Positions 45,601-51,004 of a stretch of 51,004 nt of DNA are shown piece after piece. The stretch covers positions 1-51,004 of the forward strand of contig REBL01000200.1 in assembly GCA_007692755.1 (NCBI GenBank), in the 5' to 3' direction. The translations under genes were made by a program, and so were the position numbers. Under the pieces are notes generated by a model. The model saw nothing but the letters and a program-made list of their open reading frames with translations, ran no database searches and had not been told where the DNA came from. This stretch comes from Nodularia sp. (in: cyanobacteria) (GTDB lineage Bacteria > Cyanobacteriota > Cyanobacteriia > Cyanobacteriales > Nostocaceae). Position 1 is the first letter of the stretch; each line of letters starts with the position of its first letter.

Positions 45601-46842
45601 ATTGTAGAAAGCCGTTGGACGCTGATGTATGATGCAGCAGGACAACCGAAATCTATTCTTTCTGTTGGCACTGACATTACAGAAAAGAAACAACTCGAAG
45701 AGCAGTTTTTCCGCGCTCAACGATTAGAAAGCCTTGGGACTTTAGCAGGTGGTATTGCTCACGACTTGAATAATATTCTGACCCCAATTTTGGCAGCATC
45801 TCAACTGCTACAGTTGAAATTCGCACAAGACAAAAAAAATTATCACCACCTACTAGAAATTATCGAAAGCAATAGCAAACGAGGGGCGGCTTTAGTCAAA
45901 CAAGTGTTGTCATTTGCGCGAGGATTTAAAGGAGAGCGCACGATAGTTCAACTCAAACACCTGATTGCGGAAATTACCCTCATAGCTAAACAAACATTTC
46001 CCAAATCTATTGAATTTGCTATCACTATACCAGAGGATCTGTGGGCTGTCTCTGGAGATGCGACACAACTGCATCAAGTACTAATGAACCTCGTAGTTAA
46101 TGCCCGTGATGCCATGCCAGAAGGTGGTAGGCTCGCAATTTCTACCAAAAATATGTTGATTGATCAAGCCTATGCTCAAATGAATCTTGATGCCAAAGTT
46201 GGGCATTATATTGTGATGACTGTTTCTGATACGGGAATGGGCATAGCATCGGAAATATTAGACAAAATTTTTGATCCATTCTTCACCACCAAAGAAGTTG
46301 GCAAGGGTACAGGATTGGGTCTTTCAACCGTGCAGGGAATTGTCAAAAGCCACGGTGGGTTTATGAATGTATCTAGCACAGTCGAGCAAGGCAGTAAATT
46401 TGAGATATTCTTGCCTGCGGTGGAAGTTACCCTATCACTGGATATAAATAATTTAGAAATATTTCCCGGACAGGGAGAACTGATTTTGTTTGTGGATGAT
46501 GAAGCTGAAATTCGCGAAATTGCGAAAATTGTCCTAGAAAAATACAATTATCAAATTCTCACAGCCAGTAATGGCATTGAAGCGATCGCACTTTATGCCC
46601 AGCACAAAAAGCATATTAGTGCCGTTTTAATGGATATCATGATGCCGGAAATGGATGGAATCACTGCCATTCGCACCTTACAGAAAATGAACCCACAGGT
46701 AAAAATTATTGCTTGTAGTGGCATCAACCCGGACGAGGCTTTGGCAAACGCAGATCATACTGCTGTCCAGTTAGTTATTGCCAAGCCGTACACAGCGCCA
46801 GATTTATTAAATAGCTTGCACCATATCATCAGAAAAAAGTAG
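42601..46842 (+). CDS. Hybrid histidine kinase: CBS pair, multiple PAS, HisKA-type, HATPase, REC
   Basis: 1413-residue cytoplasmic sensor; no membrane segments are seen. Order: CBS pair (about 20-165; VVEQDKLLGIFTTTDVIRV and LPILDQQGQLVGLVTETSL), coiled coil (196-245), six PAS units (about 246-355, 405-515, 530-645, 660-780, 790-910, 920-1035), a second coiled coil between PAS1 and PAS2, dimerisation helix with phospho-His1054 in LAGGIAHDLNNIL, HATPase with VLMNLVVNARDAMPEGG, and DTGMGIASEILDKIF with GTGLGLSTV, and a receiver with Asp1345 in AVLMDIMMPEMDG. CBS pairs usually bind adenine nucleotides, so energy status may be one input. No response regulator is adjacent. Confidence 0.93.
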   Translation: MKIDELTMRFNNQLIDLPRLYHATDLCPLTISPDSYVVDAIILMSQERSINSSPTDSQNVLAYGTADRQTNTCVLVVEQDKLLGIFTTTDVIRVTARRTNLSQVKMAEVMVQPVVTLTPSHYQDVFTALSILRQHQIHHLPILDQQGQLVGLVTETSLLNTFDPVNTVNIVKSIPQDSHPVEVIACQTHDHLKKWLDAQTAEVIQVNEELHQTLEELQAVEEELRQQNQEVLNSRQTTDTERQRYQDLFEFAPYGYLVSDTTGVIKNANYAAATLLSVPQNHLVGKPLVLFIAEQDRQDFISQLQTLQEIEDWEIHLQPRDRLSFPASLRATAIYEQGERVGWRWLLCDMSARKQAQEELCQASNELEMRVMERTQELLRANQLLQQEMTQRQRAEESLRQSEKLYRQLVETQTDLIIRIDLQERVTFANTICCQILDQQLDELLGKWFFQFFHPDDLPQITENIRNLICSPHEFITDEKRLFTANGMRWVQWKVTEIKNEAGEVVELLGVGRDTTERKQMELALQKSEEKFRHFAEQTQAVIWMSTPDLSQNLYISPAYEKIWHRSCQSVSEQPDLWIEAVHPDDRDRLMAKRQRQIQGEYAEVEYRILRPDGSMRWIWDRGFGIYDQQGQVEYNAGIAEDITERKQIEELQIKSEARLNLALEATKMGIWDWDIRTNQVICSANMALLYGLPSNSDSENIEEFFKLVHPEDRKDLSELIARSFEEKSEYKSEFRVVWPDGSIHWLSGNGKVFCNELGEPIRLIGTTRCIGERKEAEAALRASEERYRSVVASMQEGIVLQKADGSIVTCNASAERILGRSLEQMLTHTFDDPRWKTIKEDGSHFPSEMYPAMVTFRTGQPCSNVVMGLYPPNGKLTWISINSQPLFHDNQPVPDAVVSSFIDISERKQAQEKISEQAALLDIATDAILVRDFQSNILFWNQGAERMYGWRADEALGKDPLKLCCQNNSRQIEAAFKSVIESGSWQGELRKVTKSGKNIIVESRWTLMYDAAGQPKSILSVGTDITEKKQLEEQFFRAQRLESLGTLAGGIAHDLNNILTPILAASQLLQLKFAQDKKNYHHLLEIIESNSKRGAALVKQVLSFARGFKGERTIVQLKHLIAEITLIAKQTFPKSIEFAITIPEDLWAVSGDATQLHQVLMNLVVNARDAMPEGGRLAISTKNMLIDQAYAQMNLDAKVGHYIVMTVSDTGMGIASEILDKIFDPFFTTKEVGKGTGLGLSTVQGIVKSHGGFMNVSSTVEQGSKFEIFLPAVEVTLSLDINNLEIFPGQGELILFVDDEAEIREIAKIVLEKYNYQILTASNGIEAIALYAQHKKHISAVLMDIMMPEMDGITAIRTLQKMNPQVKIIACSGINPDEALANADHTAVQLVIAKPYTAPDLLNSLHHIIRKK

Positions 46843-46868
46843 CTCAGAGCCGTTTTTGCCGATTGCAA

Positions 46869-47309
46869 CTACTTGATTGGTTCTTTTTGTTGCGAAATTG
46901 AGAGGGTATAGCTATACTGATTTTGAGATAATTCACCTACATATAGTGAGTATTCTCCTGGCATATAATAACCAGTAATTTCTGGCTTGCTTTCAGAGTA
47001 ATTATCTGCTAAAACACAAAAACGCCCCCCAGGCCCGTCAATTAGCAATGTTGGCTGTCCAGGACTGTCAACTGTTAAGCGTAAGTAAGGCAGTGGTTTT
47101 GTTAACTGGATAATTTGATTGGGTGTATTCGCAATGTTGCCGCAATTACTGGGAACCTTTCCCCCAGTTGTCCCATTTAAAACTAGTGGCTCTGATTTGG
47201 AATTGGGTTGAATTTGTAACCGTGGTACTTCAGCTAAATTAGCCTCAATCAGCACCAAATTGATTACCAAAGCTGCGGGAACAACTCCCAGTAGCCTAAG
47301 AACCTTCAT
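46869..47309 (-). CDS. Conserved-type secreted protein of unknown function
   Basis: 146 residues. Signal peptide at 1-26 (VVPAALVINLVLIEANLAEV). The mature part is a beta-rich domain with two cysteines (SNCGN and RFCVL), ending in YSYTLSISQQKEP. The LRLTVDSPGQPTLLIDGPGG stretch followed by YYMPGEYSLYVGEL resembles small cyanobacterial periplasmic/pre-peptidase-like domains. No name can be given. Convergent with the hybrid kinase. Confidence 0.75.
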   Translation of the reverse strand: MKVLRLLGVVPAALVINLVLIEANLAEVPRLQIQPNSKSEPLVLNGTTGGKVPSNCGNIANTPNQIIQLTKPLPYLRLTVDSPGQPTLLIDGPGGRFCVLADNYSESKPEITGYYMPGEYSLYVGELSQNQYSYTLSISQQKEPIK

Positions 47310-47508
47310 AATTATTCATGCCCCCGACTATTTCTTCAGCGATATTTATTTAAACAGTCTAAATTTAGAGACGAGTCAGAATTATTCTATGTTCCCTGGA
47401 GTTGTATAAATTTTTATCTTTTCTATCCTGCACTCTCTAGAAAATAATTTCCAGGATTTGGTAGGTTTGTTGTGGAACTAGTGACTTATGGTCAAGGTGA
47501 AAAAATAG

Positions 47509-47853
47509 ATGAATCCGCAACCTGATGAAGACTTACAACGTCGCCTCCAAAATCTAGAGGCACAAATGAACTCTACATCTGTAGATGTGGGACAATCACC
47601 AGAAAATACACAGAAAACGCCGCCTGCATTTTTCAATTTTAAATCTCGTTTAGCAAAATTGCAGCTTTGGTTTCAAAACTTGAACGGAATCACCAAGGTG
47701 ATAGTCGTCGGTGTGGGGGTGCTAGTGGGATTTGCCATGCTGCAAGCAGTGCTGAAATTAGTCGCATCTGTGATCAGTGTGGCAGTGTTGGCATTCTTAG
47801 TGTATCTTGGGTACAAATTTTTTGTATCTGGTAGCTTTCAAAAGAAGCAATAG
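47509..47853 (+). CDS. Small membrane protein, coiled coil plus transmembrane segments
   Basis: 114 residues. N-terminal charged helix (DEDLQRRLQNLEAQMNST), a linker, an amphipathic region KSRLAKLQLWFQNLNG and two close hydrophobic segments (about 62-80 and 83-100). It precedes the RDD protein by 54 bp, so they may form a unit. Not recognised. Confidence 0.7.
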   Translation: MNPQPDEDLQRRLQNLEAQMNSTSVDVGQSPENTQKTPPAFFNFKSRLAKLQLWFQNLNGITKVIVVGVGVLVGFAMLQAVLKLVASVISVAVLAFLVYLGYKFFVSGSFQKKQ

Positions 47854-47907
47854 TATATTTTAACTGTGCCCAGAGCCACTTAAAAATAAATTCAAAGGAA
47901 TTATGCA

Positions 47908-50055
47908 ATGGCGACCCCAATTGTGAGGAGAAATACCAGTCAATCTAGCCAGCCCAATAAACCGGAAAAAGCCATGTCATTGCCCTTAAACACCAGGCGG
48001 TTGGCTGCATGGGCAACTGAAATTACCCTAGTGGTTGTCAGTGGGCTAGTTCCCTTTGGGCTTGGTGTCTATGCCAATTCTAGAAGCGATCTCAATCGCG
48101 TGCCACTTCACCCAGTACTGGTAGTCACAGAAAGAGCGATCGCGCGACCTTTGGCTTTGCCTGTCAGTTATGGTATTCGCAACGTCTCCGCCCCGACGAA
48201 TTTTTTGTGGATCATTGCCTTGTTAGCACCTGTGACGCTTTCATCGTGGCAATTATATTTGCTGGGCAAAACAGGCAGTACTATTCCCAAGCGCAAGTTT
48301 GGTGTGCGCGTCGTCAATGAGGTAGGCAAACCAGCCGGTTTAGCCGCAGTTGTAGCGCGGGAAGGAGTTGGTCGATGGACTGTACCTGTTTCCATCGCCT
48401 ATATTCTTTGGCGCTACAGTTTTGCTTTCCCCAATTTAGGATTGTTCACATTTTTGGCTGTATTGATGGTGCTGGGAGAAGGGCTGGCCTTACCCGCACG
48501 TCGAGGTCGTCGCGCACTGCATGACTGGTTAGCAGGTACATATACAATAGATGCCACTCGTCCTTTGCCATCCTCTACTCAGGGGAATAAATCTCAGGGA
48601 TCGCCAGCAGTAGAGGAATTAACCCCTGTCTCAATGTCAATGTTCACAGGGGAAACTACAAATACCACTAACCTGTGGCAACAAATGCGGCAAAACCCCA
48701 GCCGTACTTTGTTTGTGGTAGCCCTAGTCAGTATGGTCGCTGTGCTGGGAACTTTAGTAGCCACCCAAGTTTATATCCAAACTCAACAAAATCGGCGGGA
48801 AACTAAGCAAATTAACAGCCAAAAGTTTCTCGCACTTGTCGAAACTTTGAGTCCTGACTCTGGTGCGAGTATAGGCGATCGCCAAAGTATAATTCTAGCC
48901 ATGGGTGGGATTAATGATCCCCAGTCCATCCAATTTCTCACAAACCTTCTGGTTAAAGAAACTAACCCCATCCTCCTGGAGACAATTCAACAAGCTTTAG
49001 CCAGTGTTGGTCTTGCAGCTATCCCGGAATTAAAAAACAAAAATCAGTTTTTAGCAGGTGAATTGAAGTCTGTGGGCGGCGATGCATCCTCAGCGAGGGA
49101 ATTGCGACAACAGCAGTTACATATTAACCAGCAGACAATCAACAAGATTCTCAGCGTCTACAGCACTCAAACCGCAGGACTTGATCTGAGTCGCGCTGAA
49201 TTAGGTCAAAGCGGCACTCCAGAAACTTCATATTTCAACTTGGTCTTAGATAACGTTGATCTATCAGGAATCAACCTCAAATCGGCAAATCTTAACCAAG
49301 CAAGTTTTAAAGGTAGTATCTTTCGGGGAGTTGGTGCGGATGGACGCTGGGATACTTTCGATGATGCGATCGCGGATTTGAGCCAAGCTCAGATGAAACA
49401 AGCCAATTTCACCGATGCTAATCTCAGTCGCGTAATCATGAACCGTAGCGATTTAAGTCGCGCTACCCTGAACAGAGCCAATTTATCCTATGCACGTTTA
49501 ATCAATGCTGATCTCAGTAGCACCCAGTTAGTGGGAGCTAATTTGCGGGGTGCATTCCTAGAGAAAGCTAGTTTAACTGGGGCTGATATTGGGGATGCCA
49601 AATTTAACGAAGCCAATTTGTATGCGGCGCGTTTAACTCGCGTCATTGCCATAGGCACATATTTATCATATGCCAACTTAACTAATACTGATTGGCGAGG
49701 AGCAGACTTATCGGGAGCCTATTTAGATCGGGCTAATCTCAGCAATGCCAACCTCAGCGCCACTCGACTTACTGGTGCTGTTTTGCGCTCCGCCAAGTTG
49801 GAAAATACCAATTTAGAAAATGCTGACCTGAGTCTTGTTGATTTACGGGGAGCAAATGTAGCAGGTGCTGATTTTAAAGGAGCAGTTCTAGCGCCTGTGA
49901 CCCAAAATCCTGAAGACCAATTTGTTCAAATGCCAGACTCCGGCTCAATCTCGGCTGTAGTCCAAGGAGTTGATTTTTCTCGAGCCAAAAATTTAGATCC
50001 GAGGCAAATAGCTTACATTTGTACCCAAGGTGGTCTGCATTCTAGCTGTCCATAA
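47908..50055 (+). CDS. RDD-family membrane protein fused to pentapeptide repeats
   Basis: 715 residues. The RDD domain (about 28-210) begins LNTRRLAAWATEITLVVVSG and ends RRALHDWLAGTYTIDA with several membrane helices. A further transmembrane helix lies at about 267-290. Residues about 300-390 are helical with a HEAT-like look (ILAMGGINDPQSIQFLTNLL). From about 445 to 665 there is a long pentapeptide repeat solenoid, A(N/D)LxX units such as ANLNQASFKG, ANLSYARLINADLSS and ANLRGAFLEKASL. A start RBS AAAGGAA precedes ATG at 47908. Role unknown; fusion of RDD to a right-handed beta helix is a membrane-anchored repeat platform. Confidence 0.88.
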   Translation: MATPIVRRNTSQSSQPNKPEKAMSLPLNTRRLAAWATEITLVVVSGLVPFGLGVYANSRSDLNRVPLHPVLVVTERAIARPLALPVSYGIRNVSAPTNFLWIIALLAPVTLSSWQLYLLGKTGSTIPKRKFGVRVVNEVGKPAGLAAVVAREGVGRWTVPVSIAYILWRYSFAFPNLGLFTFLAVLMVLGEGLALPARRGRRALHDWLAGTYTIDATRPLPSSTQGNKSQGSPAVEELTPVSMSMFTGETTNTTNLWQQMRQNPSRTLFVVALVSMVAVLGTLVATQVYIQTQQNRRETKQINSQKFLALVETLSPDSGASIGDRQSIILAMGGINDPQSIQFLTNLLVKETNPILLETIQQALASVGLAAIPELKNKNQFLAGELKSVGGDASSARELRQQQLHINQQTINKILSVYSTQTAGLDLSRAELGQSGTPETSYFNLVLDNVDLSGINLKSANLNQASFKGSIFRGVGADGRWDTFDDAIADLSQAQMKQANFTDANLSRVIMNRSDLSRATLNRANLSYARLINADLSSTQLVGANLRGAFLEKASLTGADIGDAKFNEANLYAARLTRVIAIGTYLSYANLTNTDWRGADLSGAYLDRANLSNANLSATRLTGAVLRSAKLENTNLENADLSLVDLRGANVAGADFKGAVLAPVTQNPEDQFVQMPDSGSISAVVQGVDFSRAKNLDPRQIAYICTQGGLHSSCP

Positions 50056-50176
50056 TAGGGAGTAGGGCGTAGGGAGTAGGGAATGGAGTAATTTATCACC
50101 TCATTAATCAGTAATAGCGATAAGATAAGTATTCAAACGAACTTATAAAATCCAAGATGGTGTGAGGTTTTTGGTA

Positions 50177-50674
50177 ATGAAGCATCTTGCTTATTTGGTT
50201 TCAGCTTTAGCGGCTGGCTCAGTCTTGAGTGTGGCTATTAATATTCAACCAGCACAGGCTCAGGTAGCATATGGTAGCTATGTCGGAGTAGGATCATCTG
50301 TTGGTATTACAGATGGGATTCAAATTGGGGGGGTTGTAGCTGTCCGTTACAAGCTTTTAGAATCACCAATTTCTTTCCGCGCTCAAGCTTTGGTGGGTAG
50401 AAATACCGCAGTCGTACCCACTGTTTCTTACGATGTCCCTCTCAACTGGCAAACTGATGCTTACTTGGGCGCTGGTTTGGTGTTGGCTGGTGGTGATACT
50501 TCTTCTCCTGTGGGTAATAAAATCAGTTTTGCTTTACAACCAGGAGTTGATTACATTGTCCCCAATAGTAATACGGTGATTTTTGGTAACGCCATTATTG
50601 CTTTTGATGCCTACCGTGACGGTGCTGGTGGTGCGGCGATCTCTGTGCAAGGTGGTGTTGGTTATAGATTTTAA
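50177..50674 (+). CDS. Small exported protein, probable outer-membrane-type beta protein
   Basis: 165 residues from ATG at 50177; a GTG at 50162 would add five. Signal peptide with cleavage after QPAQAQ (about residue 30). The mature part is a series of amphipathic beta strands (YVGVGSSVGITDGIQIGG, ISFRAQALVGRN, TDAYLGAGLVLAGG) and ends in VGYRF, an aromatic terminus typical of outer membrane barrels. Small barrels of this type are common in cyanobacteria. Function unknown. Confidence 0.75.
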   Translation: MKHLAYLVSALAAGSVLSVAINIQPAQAQVAYGSYVGVGSSVGITDGIQIGGVVAVRYKLLESPISFRAQALVGRNTAVVPTVSYDVPLNWQTDAYLGAGLVLAGGDTSSPVGNKISFALQPGVDYIVPNSNTVIFGNAIIAFDAYRDGAGGAAISVQGGVGYRF

Positions 50675-50693
50675 TTTTTTGTCAAAAATTTTG

Positions 50694-50730
50694 ACCCCGT
50701 ACTGTCGTAGCGCGGGGTTATTTTATTTAG
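50694..50730 (+). terminator. Terminator after the exported protein gene
   Basis: ACCCCG (50694-50699) pairs with CGGGGT (50713-50718), with an inner TAC/GTA extension, followed by a T-rich tail. It lies 20 bp after the stop. Confidence 0.7.
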
Positions 50731-50756
50731 GGGTTAAATTTTTTGGAACTATTGCT

Positions 50757-50950
50757 TTAACTACAAATTTTTTCCCTTGTGAAATTAAGAGTTAGATATT
50801 TTTTAATTAAACTACCAATAATTTCAATTCCTTGCTCGATATCTTCTGGTGTGTGGCAAAAGTTTAACCGCATTGCTGGATAACCCCGTCCAGGAAAAAA
50901 TACGGCACCATTGGCAATGAGGATATTCTGAAATTGTGAACCAGTGGTAT
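50757..50950 (-). pseudogene. 3' fragment of a class I/II aminotransferase
   Basis: Minus-strand frame reads GSQFQNILIANGAVFFPGRG then YPAMRLNFCHTPEDIEQGI, IEIIGSLIKKYL, ending at TAA 50757-50759. This is the C-terminal end of a PLP aminotransferase (fold type I; the RLNFCHTPEDIEQGI pattern with the substrate-carboxylate Arg). Upstream the frame meets an IS-like end and closes at TGA 50988-50990, so the gene has lost its 5' part at this locus. Confidence 0.8.
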
Positions 50951-51004
50951 TGACACTCCCCGACCTAAAGGTGCGGGGATTCTTGGTTCAACGAGTCCAC
51001 TTAG
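50951..51004. mobile_element. Probable end of an IS200/IS605-type element (truncated by window)
   Basis: TGACACTCCCCGACCTAAAG contains the start of a hairpin CCCCGACCT/AGGT-G-CGGGG (50958-50978), then ATTCTTGGTTCAACGAG. A TGACACTCCCCG...CGGGGATTCTTG end with a subterminal hairpin is characteristic of TnpB-carrying IS605-group elements in cyanobacteria. It interrupts the aminotransferase frame. No transposase is within the window. Confidence 0.65.

Noticed and set aside
50162-50674. GTG start for the exported protein at 50162
   Set aside because: ATG at 50177 starts a cleaner signal peptide (Lys followed by the hydrophobic core).

Overview
The window is from a cyanobacterial chromosome, most likely a filamentous nitrogen-fixing Nostocales. 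The evidence is the density of HIP1 octamers (GCGATCGC), cyanobacterial markers (ldpA, cruP, a Ycf45-type ATPase, a GUN4 domain, pentapeptide-repeat and RDD proteins), a nifV homocitrate synthase, and heptameric short tandem repeats of the kind known from Nostoc-type genomes. The genus cannot be settled from the sequence alone.

Layout. 1-5193: end of a sulfate-binding lipoprotein gene (sbpA), then a minus-strand cluster lysA-cdaA-uppS (diaminopimelate, c-di-AMP, undecaprenyl-PP) with rimI divergent. 5622-8093: clpC with a terminator. 8241-12246: an accessory patch with a RelE/ParE-type toxin-antitoxin pair, a TspO/MBR membrane protein, an Abi-family protein with an RNase-like RNxxxH motif, an antitoxin-like gene split by a 126-bp MITE, and an HNH nuclease whose small partner gene is frameshifted. 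12357-13941: sulfiredoxin, Dps and an unusual HTH/GrpE-like protein. 14000-19454: Ycf45/R3H ATPase, LdpA, a REC-GGDEF-EAL protein and the wreck of a sensor-kinase N-terminus. 19742-21170: a MOSC protein and lepB. 21525-22606: a dihydroorotase pseudogene with two frameshifts, a nonsense codon and a large deletion. 22607-23815: gene-free DNA. 23816-26361: tsaE, yvcK and ruvC. 26629-29229: a large NACHT-GUN4 STAND-type NTPase, followed by a 175-bp MITE and a repeat field. 29960-37899: a seven-gene minus-strand polysaccharide cluster (five glycosyltransferases and a Wzm/Wzt ABC exporter). 38444-41321: cruP and nifV, convergent. 42601-50674: a giant CBS/PAS hybrid histidine kinase, small envelope proteins, an RDD-pentapeptide protein and a small secreted protein. 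50757-51004: an aminotransferase tail cut by what looks like an IS200/IS605-type end.

The polysaccharide genes plausibly work together: the glycosyltransferases build a chain, and Wzm/Wzt with a C-terminal cargo domain exports it. The GT2 gene at 29960-30938 has an A10 tract right after its start codon that puts the body of the gene out of frame, so it is either slippage-dependent, phase variable or freshly broken. LdpA (redox input to the circadian clock) overlaps a c-di-GMP turnover protein, suggesting shared expression.

The window shows clear signs of genome erosion: seven or more broken genes and two intact-looking non-autonomous transposons with readable target duplications. The most interesting items are the NACHT-GUN4 fusion (a possible tetrapyrrole-binding STAND protein), the HTH/GrpE-like fusion, the Abi/HNH/TA patch, the A10 tract, and the two MITEs whose excision can be modelled exactly.
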